Shown: positions 7,745 to 17,400 of the stretch, one piece after another
Layout: the number at the start of each line of letters is the position of its first letter
Numbering within the stretch: the first letter of the stretch is position 1
From: CAZDET01 sp964504335
GTDB lineage: Bacteria; Bacteroidota; Bacteroidia; Chitinophagales; Saprospiraceae
DNA: 64,000 nt
Reading direction: 5' to 3'
Assembly (NCBI GenBank): GCA_964504335.1
Contig: CAZDET010000017.1
Location: 20,425-84,424 of the forward strand
Program-made: the position numbers and the translations under genes
The notes under the pieces: generated by a model
Database searches by the model: none
Told to the model about the DNA's origin: nothing
What the model saw: only the letters and a program-made list of their open reading frames with translations

Positions 7745-8204
7745 AGTGGTAAAGGAGTTGTTGGACCGCTACTTCGCGGGGGAAACCACCCTGGAGGAAG
7801 AGACGCAGTTGCGTCGGTATTTTCGCCGATCTACCATTGATCCTCAATTTGAATCATTGCGGCCGCTCTTCCAATTTTTTCAGGAAGAAGCCCAACTGCA
7901 GGCTCCTCAAAGCTGGAAGCCACCGGGAACGGCCTTCCGGTCGATGCTCCGCGTAATTCGCCCGGTGAGCATCGCCGCCCTGATCGTACTGGCCTTCGGT
8001 TTATGGTGGTTAGTCGGTCGCGATGGAACGCCCGAGCCTACCGCCCAGATTAATTGGGAACACTACGAAGTAAATGATCCGGAGGCTGCGGCCCGAATCA
8101 TAGCAGACGCCCTCAAAAAAGCAGGCACAACGATAAACGAGGGTGCCACCCATGCCGTGCGCGAGATGGAAGCCGTCGAGCGCCTGTCGAACCCTATTTA
8201 TTAA
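7734..8204 (+). CDS. One-helix membrane protein, probable anti-sigma factor
   Basis: 156 residues beginning MDSKVVKELLDRYFAGETTL. This N-terminal helix pattern (xxLLDRYFxGETTLEEE) is common in Bacteroidota anti-sigma-like proteins encoded after ECF sigma genes. A single transmembrane helix lies at about residues 80-98 (VSIAALIVLAFGLWWLVG), leaving about 55 residues on the outer side. The start codon lies inside the sigma gene (11-bp overlap), implying translational coupling. There is no clear zinc-finger (ZAS) motif. The anti-sigma role is inferred from position, size and topology. Confidence 0.7.
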   Translation: MDSKVVKELLDRYFAGETTLEEETQLRRYFRRSTIDPQFESLRPLFQFFQEEAQLQAPQSWKPPGTAFRSMLRVIRPVSIAALIVLAFGLWWLVGRDGTPEPTAQINWEHYEVNDPEAAARIIADALKKAGTTINEGATHAVREMEAVERLSNPIY

Positions 8205-8236
8205 CCCCAAACGTTCATTTTTAAACATTCGGAACC

Positions 8237-8779
8237 ATGAAATTCAACCAGTTGCCAGTATGTATGGCCGTTGCGGCCTGTTTGCTTTCCACCGGACTGT
8301 TCGGGCAGGCCAATGCCATCGATACCTATTTCAAGCAGTACGTCGATGACGAACGCTTCTCCGTGGTGTATATCAGCCCCAAGATTTTCCAAATGATCGA
8401 CAAACTGGATTTGGATGAAGTCGAACTCGACGGAGAGTCTTCTACCCTTATCAAGGACGTGGCGAAGGATTTACGCGGGTTGCGCATCCTGTCCATCGAC
8501 GAAGATGGAGACCGCTACTACGAAGAAGCGAAATCAAAAATCGATCAGGATATCTATGAATCCCTCCTGACCGTCCGGCAAAAAGGAGGCGGAAACGTCG
8601 ATTTTATGGTCAAGGAAAATGCGGAAGGTATCATTGAAGAACTGCTGCTGCTGGCTGGCGGCGATGGCGATTTTGCCCTGCTGAGCTTCGTCGGAACGAT
8701 CGATTTGGAAAAGGTGGCTAAACTGGCCAAGGAGATGGAAAAGGACAAAGAGAAGGGGAAGGTACGGGAGCAGGAATAG
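8237..8779 (+). CDS. DUF4252 domain secreted protein
   Basis: 180 residues with a signal peptide (MKFNQLPVCMAVAACLLSTG, cleavage near LFGQA) and a DUF4252 domain over about residues 30-165. Features are VDDERFSVVYISPKIFQMID at the start, a KDLRGLRILSIDEDG strand, and FALLSFVGTIDLEKVAKLAK near the end. The family is specific to Bacteroidota and of unknown function. It follows the ECF sigma/anti-sigma pair by 32 bp and precedes a second DUF4252 gene. The C-terminal tail is unusually rich in Lys and Glu (KEMEKDKEKGKVREQE). Probably exported and controlled by the upstream sigma factor. Confidence 0.82.
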   Translation: MKFNQLPVCMAVAACLLSTGLFGQANAIDTYFKQYVDDERFSVVYISPKIFQMIDKLDLDEVELDGESSTLIKDVAKDLRGLRILSIDEDGDRYYEEAKSKIDQDIYESLLTVRQKGGGNVDFMVKENAEGIIEELLLLAGGDGDFALLSFVGTIDLEKVAKLAKEMEKDKEKGKVREQE

Positions 8780-8806
8780 GGAAGTGTGGAGTAAAAAAAT
8801 ACAGCT

Positions 8807-9277
8807 ATGGGGCGTTTTGTGTGGCTGATGCTGATTGCAATAGGAATACAAGGAAATTTGCAGGGGCAAGCAGATCCGCTGAAGGCATTTTACCAGAAGT
8901 ACCAGTCGGAAGGCAGCCAGGCTGTCAATTTGGGCGGGTTGATGATTCGCGTGGGTGCCTGGTTTGCTGATACACCGGAGGAACGGAAATTAATCCGAAA
9001 AATCAAACACCTGCGTCTGATCCAATTCGAGGATGTCGATGCGGTGGATGCTAAAGACATAATTTCCCTAAAAACGGCAGCGTTGGACCGTGGCTTCGAA
9101 ACCTTGCTCGAATCCAGAGAAGATGGCGAGCAGATACAGGTATTTGCGTTGGAGAAGCGTGAGCAACTCCACCGCATGCTTGTGTTGACCCAGGATGGGT
9201 ACCAATTCACGGCCGTCAGTCTTAAGGGAACGATTACTTACGAAGAATTCGCCCAAACGGTGCTAGAGGAATTTTGA
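8807..9277 (+). CDS. DUF4252 domain secreted protein, paralogue of preceding gene
   Basis: 156 residues with an N-terminal signal (MGRFVWLMLIAIGIQGNLQG, then QADP) and the same domain plan as the upstream DUF4252 protein: KIKHLRLIQFEDVDAVDAKD in the middle and YQFTAVSLKGTITYEEFAQT at the end. It is the last gene of the sigma/anti-sigma/DUF4252 unit, 27 bp after its paralogue, and is convergent with the trehalose gene, leaving only 13 bp. Function unknown. Tandem DUF4252 copies under one ECF sigma factor are a recurrent Bacteroidota arrangement. Confidence 0.8.
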   Translation: MGRFVWLMLIAIGIQGNLQGQADPLKAFYQKYQSEGSQAVNLGGLMIRVGAWFADTPEERKLIRKIKHLRLIQFEDVDAVDAKDIISLKTAALDRGFETLLESREDGEQIQVFALEKREQLHRMLVLTQDGYQFTAVSLKGTITYEEFAQTVLEEF

Positions 9278-9290
9278 TGGCGAAGGCCCG

Positions 9291-11465
9291 TTAAATGGCC
9301 AACAATTCCTGGAAAAAACGACGGACGGCTTCCACCCCTACGAGGCTGTATCGGGCTTCGGATCGTTCAAGACCGACTTTGATGGTTACTCCCCAGTCGG
9401 GTAGTGCCCGGAAAATATCCTCATCGGTAGAGTCATCTCCGATGCCGAGCATGAATTCCCAATTTTCGAGGCCGGTCCAGATTTGGGAGGCTTTGCCTTT
9501 ATTGACGCCGGCGTTTTTGATTTCTACTACCTTATTGCCCTCGAGTACCTGCAGGTCCTTGTTTTGGATGAGGTAGGCGAGCATGTCGCGAAACTCGCGA
9601 ACGCGTTTTTGCCCAAGGTCGCGGTCGATACCCCGGTAGTGCCAGGCCAGGCTGAAATCCTTTTGCTCGATGAAGGAGCCGGGCGTCCGCTCTACCAGGT
9701 TTTCCAGTACTTGGTGGACTTCTACTTTCCAGGCGTCGGTTACATTGGGATTCAGTTGCCATTCACCGTGGCGTTTGACCCAAACGCCGTGTTCGGCGGC
9801 CATGTCGATGGGCAGCCCGCCGAGCCACCGCTCGAGCGTGGTTTTGTCGCGGCCACTATTGACGACCACCTGATTGCCGTTGCGGCGAGCGAGTTCGCCG
9901 AGGATGTGCAGTACCTCCTCATCGGGCGCGACGGCTTGCGGATCGACGTTGAAATCCATCATCGTCCCGTCGTAATCGATAATGAAGAGTCGCTTGCTGG
10001 CAGTTTGATACTGCTGGAACACCTGCCGCCGTTCGTCCTGAACGAGTTGGGGGGCAGGGCTGATGTTGTTTTTATCCATGAGTTTTCGTTGCTCGGCTAA
10101 AAAGTTGGCAGCCCATTGTTTGACATTGTATTGCTTTAGTTTTCGCTGCATGCTGTTGAGCCGTCTGGCTTGCTCTTCGGCGGGCATTTCCAGGGCTTGT
10201 ACGAGCGCTTCGGCGATATCGGATGCATCCTGAGGATTGACGATCAAGCTCTCGGTTAGTTCGTTGGCGGCTCCTGCCATTTCACTGAGTACCAGCACCC
10301 CCCGCTTGCTTTCTTCCTTCGAGGCGACGTATTCTTTTGCCACCAGGTTCATGCCGTCTCGGAGTGGAGTTATCAGTGCAATATCGGATTCCTTATACAA
10401 AGTAGTGAGTTCGTTGAAGTTCAGGGATCGGTAATAGTATTGGATGGGCATCCAATCGAAGGTACCGTAGGTGCTGTTCAACTCACCCACCAGGGTGTCT
10501 ACTTCGTGCTTCAGTTCCTGATATTGATCGACATTGGCTCGAGAGGGCACTACGATCATAACCAGGGTGACTTTGCGGTGGTATTCGGGATGTTGTTTCA
10601 GAAAAACATCGAATGCCCGAATGCGTTGGGGAATACCTTTGGTGTAATCCAGCCGATCGATAGAGGTGATAAGCACCCGATTGCTGGCGAGGGTTTTGAT
10701 CTGTTCAATACCGGGCGTCTCTTCTGCTTCCGGAGGAAACGCGTATTTGTCGTAGTCGATGCCCATGGGAAACACATCCACGTTGAGCACCCGGTTGCCA
10801 ATGGTGAGCTTACCGAATTCGTGCTCGAAGCCCGCAATGCGGTAGGCAGCGCTCAGGAAGTGACGCATATATCCAAAGGTATGAAAGCCAATCTGGTCGG
10901 CCCCCAAAATACCGTTGAGAATTTCCTCCCGCCAGGGAAGGATACGGAAGATCTCGTAAGAAGGGAAGGGGATGTGCAGAAAAAAGCCGATCGATAATCG
11001 GGGGAATGCCTGCCGGATTAAATTCGGCAGTAGCATCAACTGGTAGTCGTGTACCCATACCAGATCGTCTTCCTGAAGGTGCTTGGCAACCTGCTCGAAA
11101 AAAATCTGATTGACGCGCTCGTACGCTTTCCAATAGATTTCGTTGTAGGTCGTGTACTGGGAAAAGTAGTGAAAGTGCGGCCAGATGGTTTTATTGCTGA
11201 ATCCCTCGTAGTAGAGTTCGATATCCTTTTGGCTGAGAAAAACCGGCACGAGATTGCGCTGGGCGAGGTCGGCAGCAACGGATTCCCGTTCCCACTCATT
11301 GGTAATATCCTGACCGGGCCAACCGATCCAGAGCTTTTCGATAGAAGAGTCGAGCGAATTCAATCCCGTTGCCAGGCCACCGGCGCTGGGATGGTAGTGC
11401 AATTCGCCTCCCTTTCGATTGACGGTAATCGGGAGTCGATTGGAAATGATAACCAGTCGTGACAT
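9291..11465 (-). CDS. otsAB: Bifunctional trehalose-6-phosphate synthase / trehalose-phosphatase
   Basis: 724 residues. The N-terminal GT20 domain (about 1-465) joins UDP-glucose to glucose-6-phosphate. The C-terminal HAD phosphatase (about 485-724) removes phosphate to give trehalose. GT20 motifs are ISNRLPITV at the start, SAGGLATGL, VWVHDYQLMLLPNLIR, SIDRLDYTKGIP and TPLRDGMNLVAKEY. Phosphatase motifs are FIIDYDGTMMDF (DxDGT, nucleophile and general acid) and MLGIGDDSTDEDIF. Both halves look intact. Fused OtsA-OtsB proteins of this order are frequent in Bacteroidota. Trehalose is an osmoprotectant and can feed the GlgE glucan route encoded at the left of the window. The gene has 64 bp to the upstream unknown gene and may share its transcript. 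Confidence 0.95.
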   Translation of the reverse strand: MSRLVIISNRLPITVNRKGGELHYHPSAGGLATGLNSLDSSIEKLWIGWPGQDITNEWERESVAADLAQRNLVPVFLSQKDIELYYEGFSNKTIWPHFHYFSQYTTYNEIYWKAYERVNQIFFEQVAKHLQEDDLVWVHDYQLMLLPNLIRQAFPRLSIGFFLHIPFPSYEIFRILPWREEILNGILGADQIGFHTFGYMRHFLSAAYRIAGFEHEFGKLTIGNRVLNVDVFPMGIDYDKYAFPPEAEETPGIEQIKTLASNRVLITSIDRLDYTKGIPQRIRAFDVFLKQHPEYHRKVTLVMIVVPSRANVDQYQELKHEVDTLVGELNSTYGTFDWMPIQYYYRSLNFNELTTLYKESDIALITPLRDGMNLVAKEYVASKEESKRGVLVLSEMAGAANELTESLIVNPQDASDIAEALVQALEMPAEEQARRLNSMQRKLKQYNVKQWAANFLAEQRKLMDKNNISPAPQLVQDERRQVFQQYQTASKRLFIIDYDGTMMDFNVDPQAVAPDEEVLHILGELARRNGNQVVVNSGRDKTTLERWLGGLPIDMAAEHGVWVKRHGEWQLNPNVTDAWKVEVHQVLENLVERTPGSFIEQKDFSLAWHYRGIDRDLGQKRVREFRDMLAYLIQNKDLQVLEGNKVVEIKNAGVNKGKASQIWTGLENWEFMLGIGDDSTDEDIFRALPDWGVTIKVGLERSEARYSLVGVEAVRRFFQELLAI

Positions 11466-11529
11466 AGGTTGGGTGCTGTGTAGTTCTACTCGTGGAACGG
11501 ACTACACAGAGCCTTGTTTTCCGATCCCG

Positions 11530-12924
11530 CTAGGATTCTGCTTTTTTCCGCTTGCGACGGGTCTTGAAGAGCTCGGTGACTTCCTTCTCCGTGAGAAAGT
11601 TCAGATCCTGGAAGGTACGGATGACGTATTTTTTAATGTCCTGATAATCCTTTCCGCGCTTGTCGGTGTAGCGCTTGAGCAATTTTCGGACGTAGCGCAT
11701 CGACAATTCCTTCAAATTCTGATTGAACTGCTGATTGGCAAAGAGGGCAATGTAAAGCGTGTACAGCTTGCCGACTTCGAAGAAATCGGTGTATTGGTCG
11801 ACCGTCAGGTCGCTGACGTAGCGCTTGAAATACCCAAAGACCGACCAGCGCACATTCTCATTGAAGAGGCTCAGCCCTTCGTGTTTGTTGATTTCCACTT
11901 TGATCGCTTCCTGGACGGCCAGCTCCCGGTATCCCTGGGTGTGAAGTTGAAGGATCAGCGTGAAATATGCAGTCAGGTTATCGTCAATATCCGGATCGAC
12001 TAACTGGGCAAGCTGTATCTCTACTTCGGGGGAGACGTCTACTTTTGGAGCCTGCTTGAGTTCCAGGAGAAGCGCAAACACTTTATCCGGTGCCTCGGGC
12101 ACTTCCGACCGCATGCGGTTGAACACCTCCTGTACTACGTCGGCACTCTCATCGCTCAATCCGAAAAAGCCGCCGTAGATCACGGTCAGTTCCAGGTGTT
12201 CGGCAGTACCTTGCAGTTCTTCGTTAGCGATGAGGGCATCCATAGAGGGGATCAACGACGAATTGTCGTATTTGCTATGAATTCGGTAGAGCAGGAATTG
12301 CTTCAGGCTATTGAAGAGAATGGCCAGACTGGCTTTTGTTTCCGGAAATTCGGCGGTCAGGAAATTTTCATTTCGAAACTGACGGGCGTAGCGGGCGTAG
12401 TTGAGGGCCCGCTCCGTTTCGTATCGAAAGCGCTCCTGTTTTTGGCTTTGCAGGAATTGTCGAACTCGTTTATTGTCAATTTCCTGAATGAGGTTAGTGA
12501 CCCAGATATCACTGCTCAGTGCAAACCCAATCTGAATAGATTGGCCGATGCGCTTTTTCAACATTTCAAAATTGGCGGATTGGGCGATTGTCAATACGAC
12601 TTCTTTGAAATGATCTTGCGGGCGGACGTATTTGGTAATTGGATCAATCTCGCCGCGCAGTACGCTGTATCCAAGGATACGCGGCAGGTAGAGCCCTTCG
12701 AATGCCGGGTCCATCAAGATTAATTCCAACGCAATAAGTTGCAACGGATGCTTGGCTGCTACCTCTTCGTAGATCAGACCGATTCGGGGCTCAAATTGGA
12801 CCTTCAGTTGATCGTAGTACTCTTCTTCTTCTTCCTCTAGGTATTTCTGCAGCTCCTCGCTTTCCTGAATCTCTGCTGCCAACGTTTCCAACCGCTCGAG
12901 ATACTCCGGATTGAGTTCGTACAT
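11530..12924 (-). CDS. Large helical protein of unknown function
   Basis: 464 residues from the ATG at 12924. An in-frame ATG at 12960 would add an atypical MCTIRFAFKYAN leader, so the start is ambiguous. It has no signal peptide or membrane segment. The N terminus is strongly acidic and helical (residues 1-45, including EEEEEEYYDQ). The rest is rich in Leu, Phe, Tyr and Lys with helical-repeat character. The C terminus is very basic (TRRKRKKAES). No catalytic motif is recognised. Proteins of this look occur as lineage-specific hypotheticals in Saprospiria. It lies upstream of otsAB on the same strand and is divergent from the GH5-like gene across 225 bp that contain no clear motif. Confidence 0.6.
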   Translation of the reverse strand: MYELNPEYLERLETLAAEIQESEELQKYLEEEEEEYYDQLKVQFEPRIGLIYEEVAAKHPLQLIALELILMDPAFEGLYLPRILGYSVLRGEIDPITKYVRPQDHFKEVVLTIAQSANFEMLKKRIGQSIQIGFALSSDIWVTNLIQEIDNKRVRQFLQSQKQERFRYETERALNYARYARQFRNENFLTAEFPETKASLAILFNSLKQFLLYRIHSKYDNSSLIPSMDALIANEELQGTAEHLELTVIYGGFFGLSDESADVVQEVFNRMRSEVPEAPDKVFALLLELKQAPKVDVSPEVEIQLAQLVDPDIDDNLTAYFTLILQLHTQGYRELAVQEAIKVEINKHEGLSLFNENVRWSVFGYFKRYVSDLTVDQYTDFFEVGKLYTLYIALFANQQFNQNLKELSMRYVRKLLKRYTDKRGKDYQDIKKYVIRTFQDLNFLTEKEVTELFKTRRKRKKAES

Positions 12925-13149
12925 ATTGGCGTATTTAAAGGCAAACCTGATAGTGCACATCGAGGCACTACCAGGTTCACGATTTATCTAGAATTAAAGT
13001 ATAGCCAAAACTATGGCGTAAATATAACAGCTTTGGCAGTTTATTTACGGTTCTTCCACTAGTTTTTTATCAGAGGTGAAGAGGTGTTTTAAAAAATTAA
13101 AGAATTAAAGTATTAATTTGTTGTTTCCTTCACCTTCCACTCTTCACCC

Positions 13150-14304
13150 ATGTCTACCAGTTCCCCCATTCTCGGCGTTAATCTGGCCTGGCAGGCCTAC
13201 TTTTACGGACACGATCTATCGAACGCCGGATTGCACCCGGAAGGGCCGGCTTACGACGGCGAGCTCCTTTCCGCGTCTTTTCGGCACCTGGCATATCGCG
13301 GTTGCCGCGTGGTGCGTTTTTGGTTGTTTGAATTTTTCGAAGGGCTGGAACTCGATCAAACGGAGGCACCCGAGCGGACAAAGATCACCGGCATTGCCCC
13401 AGACATGCTCGAGCATATAGCCGATATGCTCGCGCGGGCCGAAGCGGAGGGGATTCTAATCTACTGGGCCCTGTTGGATGCCGCCCGGGCCAATAACCGC
13501 TTTGCCCTTGATCCGATCCAGCAAACAGACGCGCTGCTACTGCAACGCATCCTCATCGATACGGCATTCCGAAAGCAGTTTTTACAGCAGGGTGTTGCCC
13601 CGTTGATAGAGGTGCTTCGGCAAAAGCCCGCTGCCACTTACGCAATCGACCTGATGAACGAACCGGAGGGTCGGAATGGCAACCCATTCAAACGCAAAAT
13701 ACCCGGGGTGGCCAACAGCGTGCCCTGGAAATACGTCAGGCAGTACCTGGGCGATGCCCGGCAAGCGATTCGGGAGGCTGGATTCGAGGGAGCTATTTCC
13801 GTAGGGTTTCGCCACTATCGGACCATTCGCCGGCATCGGGATGACCTTGATGCGTTAGTAGATTTCTACGATTTTCATCGCTACAATCGCAGTGGCAACC
13901 TGCCGAAATGGCGTCCCGATCGCTTCGGCGGAAAAGCCTGCATCATTGGCGAATTCGGGACCAGCCGTCCCCAGGCGGACGGCATCGAACAGCGCGAGCA
14001 TGCCGCACGCTTATTGAAGAACGCTCGCTCAAAGGGCTATTCAGGGTGCCTGCTGTGGCGCTACAATTTCTTCGAATCCGGCTTTGGCCTGCTCGATTTC
14101 AGAGCGGAAAACGGCTCGGCCGGAATCTCCCCCAACCGGGATACCTTCGAGGCGTTCCGCACGTCGTTTCTCGCCGGTACCAGCCCGGACTTGCCCCTGT
14201 CGGCGATGGATGATCCAGCCTGGAAACACCGGCACGAACGCCCCATCTGGGATGCTATACAGCAAGCAAGAGCATCGGATAGCCCCGGGTCCGTCACGGC
14301 TTAA
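13150..14304 (+). CDS. GH5-like glycoside hydrolase (cellulase/mannanase superfamily), cytoplasmic
   Basis: 384 residues with the layout of a clan GH-A (beta/alpha)8 glycosidase. Features are LGVNLAWQAYFYGHD at the first strand and GCRVVRFWLFEFFEG on an early strand. IDLMNEPEG carries the predicted acid/base E171 after N170, FYDFHRYN follows, and CIIGEFGTSRP carries the predicted nucleophile E268. The NEP and GEFG motifs at the ends of strands 4 and 7 support a retaining GH5/GH39-like enzyme. There is no signal peptide and no T9SS tail, which is unusual for a polysaccharide-degrading enzyme and suggests an intracellular oligosaccharide or glycoside substrate. The enzyme is not assigned beyond the clan. 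It stands alone between orphan and surface-protein genes. Confidence 0.7.
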   Translation: MSTSSPILGVNLAWQAYFYGHDLSNAGLHPEGPAYDGELLSASFRHLAYRGCRVVRFWLFEFFEGLELDQTEAPERTKITGIAPDMLEHIADMLARAEAEGILIYWALLDAARANNRFALDPIQQTDALLLQRILIDTAFRKQFLQQGVAPLIEVLRQKPAATYAIDLMNEPEGRNGNPFKRKIPGVANSVPWKYVRQYLGDARQAIREAGFEGAISVGFRHYRTIRRHRDDLDALVDFYDFHRYNRSGNLPKWRPDRFGGKACIIGEFGTSRPQADGIEQREHAARLLKNARSKGYSGCLLWRYNFFESGFGLLDFRAENGSAGISPNRDTFEAFRTSFLAGTSPDLPLSAMDDPAWKHRHERPIWDAIQQARASDSPGSVTA

Positions 14305-14377
14305 AGGGCATTCCGTACTGTCCATTTCTTACCATTAGTATTCGGCCTTGGATAGCCAAAGATTGGCTCGGATATCG

Positions 14378-14385
14378 TACTTTTG
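14378..14385 (+). promoter_or_regulatory. Candidate -7 box upstream of the PKD protein gene
   Basis: TACTTTTG matches TAnnTTTG exactly and lies 88 bp before the ATG at 14474. No well-spaced TTG is present upstream, so only the -7 half is supported. Confidence 0.35.
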
Positions 14386-14473
14386 CGTATGTAATTCACT
14401 CCTACTCTACTCAAAGGGCAATCGCCCATTCTGAACCTCAGTATCCGTATCATCCATCCCAAATACTTCACCC

Positions 14474-17400
14474 ATGAGCCAACTCGCTCGCGTTTCATTT
14501 ATGTTGCTTTTTTGGAATGTATGGCTTGGTAGCCCGCTACTTGCGCAAGTAGTTAATTCCTACTTTGAAGTGATCGCAGTTGATATTTGTACGAATGAAT
14601 TAGTATTGGCGGATGCTACCGACCTGGCCGCCAACGATCAGGTGCTAATCATTCAAATGCAGGGAGCAACCATCGACGAAAGTAATAGCGGTAACTTTGG
14701 CGATATCGCCGATCTCAACGCCGCCGGGGGATATGAACTGAATCGAATCGCTTCGGTAACCGGCAATATCATCCAATTCGAACGCACCTTCCGGCACGAA
14801 TACGAATCGGCAGGCCTGCAGCTGATCCGCTACCAAACGGAGGCAGCCCTGACGGTTGAGGATACGCTCTTCGTCCCTCCCTGGGATGGGACTACCGGCG
14901 GGATTCTGTTTATCGACGTCGAGGGTACTCTGACGCTGGAAGCCCCCATTATAGGGTCGGGGCGTGGTTTCCGGGGCGCGGAATCCATCGGTATCGGCTC
15001 CTCTTGTCGCGGCGGCTTTTTTCCTACCGATTTTCGCGATGCCTTCTATCCGGCGGGTAATTTTCGGGGAGCCCCCAAGGGAGAAGGGGTAGCACGACCG
15101 ATTCCCGAGAAAGAATGGGGCCGCGGTGCCCAAGCCAATGGTGGTGGCGGCGGAAACGACCACAACAGCGGCGGCGGCGGTGGGGGCAATGTGGCCTTCG
15201 GCGGTGAAGGAGGTGAAAATAATCGCCCCAACAATAGCGATTGCCAGGGCCAGCGGCCCGGGCTTTCCGGTCGGGGCCTGCCCGTGTTTGCCGATCACCT
15301 CTATCTGGGCGGTGGCGGTGGCGCCGGGCACCGCAATAACAATAACCCGAGCGATGGCGGCAATGGCGGAGGCATCATTATGGTGCGGGCCAATACCGTA
15401 AACTTTGCTACAGAAGCGGCCGCTTTAATCAGCGATGGCGATAGTGCCGTCACCGTCACCGGGGATGGTGCCGGTGGTGGCGGTGCCGGAGGTACAATAC
15501 TCCTCCTTGCGGAGACAATTGAAGGGACGCTCCGGCTCCAGGCCCGGGGAGGTGCCGGCGGAACGGTCGATAATCGCATGGATCTGCGTAGCATGGGACC
15601 CGGCGGTGGCGGTAGCGGCGGCCACGTGATCGGAAACTTTATCTATCCAGCTGACCTGACAGGAGGAGCAACGGGGCTGTCCATCAACTCCGGGGCCGGA
15701 AATCGCCCCGATAGTCCCAATCAGGCGTTTGCCGGGGAGGACGGAATTCCCTCCCAAATCGACAGCCTTCCAATGGGCCCCATTTGGGGTCCAATAGCCA
15801 TCAACACCCTGAGCAATGATACCGCCTTCTGCGGTAAGCCGCCGCTTTCCCTGCAGGTAGCAGTAGAAAACGCCGCTGCCTTTCAGTGGGAGTATAGCTC
15901 CGATTCCACCACCTTTGAAGAGGTTGCTCAGGGAAGTAATTATGAAGGTGTCAATACCGCTACGCTCGATTTACAAGACGACTACGCCCCCGGTTTCTAC
16001 CGCCTCCGGATTGCCCGTGCGCCGGGCTGCCCCGCTTTTTACTCCGACACCCTCGAGGTGCAAACGGATGTCGGTCCGCTGGCTGGCTTCACGTTCGAAA
16101 CCGATGCGAGCGTAGTGACTTTCACCAACACCAGTGAGCGAGGAACCACCTACCAATGGGATTTTGGAAATGGGGCCATGTCCATGGCAGCCGACACCAC
16201 CATCGATTTCAACGTCCAGGGCAGCTATCCGGTGCAGCTTATTGCCGAGAATGCCTGTGGAACGGATACCATCCTCCAGATCGTGACCGTGGTGGAGAGT
16301 GGCGTCACCCCTATTCCCTTATTTGACTTTGATACTACCTCCGGCTGTGCACCGCTGATCGTGACTTTCACTAACCGCAGCGAGAATTCCGATAGCGTGC
16401 AATGGGAATTCCCCGGAGGCGATCCGGAGAACGCTTCCGCCGACACGGTGCAGGTGACCTACGATACGCCGGGCTCCTATTCCATGCAGATTACCGCGTT
16501 TGGAAACGGAGGGGCCAACGTAACGGCGAAACAGAATTTAATTCAGGTAGAACCGGCTCCTAATGTGTCGTTTAATGCCAACATCAACGGCAATGAAGTC
16601 GATTTTTCAGCCACCATCGAAAATGTGGAGTCCTTCGTGTGGGCATTCGGCGACGGCAATGGCAGCACCGAACAAAACCCCTCCCACACCTACGCCGAGA
16701 GCGGTACCTATACCGTCACGTTGAGTTACAGCAACGATCTCTGCGGCCCCGGAGAAGTCCTGCAGACCATCACCATCGGAGAGGTGCGGCCGCCTCAGGC
16801 CGAGATCAGCAGCAATACCGTAAGCGGTTGCGCTCCGCTGACGGTCGCCTTCGAAAATGCATCCACCGGCGATTACACCGATATTCGGTGGAGTTTCGAG
16901 GGCGGCGAACCCGCCACCAGCGCCGAAGAAACCCCCAGTGTCACTTATCCGCTGGCGGGTAATTACGCAGTGGAGCTGATTGCTTCCGGCCCCGCGGGAG
17001 ACGATACGACTGCAATGACGGTTTTTGTGTCGGCCGGGCCACAAGCGGCTTTTGCCGCTGAAGTAGAAGAAACAACCATTACGCTGGAAAACAATTCGGT
17101 CGATGGGCTAACCTACGAATGGGACTTTGGCGACGGCAATTCCTCTTCCGACGACAACCCAACCCATACCTACGCCCAAAGCGGAACGTACACGGTCCAG
17201 CTGATCACCTCAAATGGTTGTGGAGCCGATACGTTAAGCCAACAAGTGACGGTTATGGTAGCCGTGCCAGGGCCACAGGCTGCCTTTGAACTAACGCCGA
17301 TAACTGGATGCGAACCGCTGACGGTGCGCTTTACCAACCAAAGTACGGCATACGATAGCGTGCGATGGAATTTCCCCGGAGGAGAACCTGCCTCCTCCAC

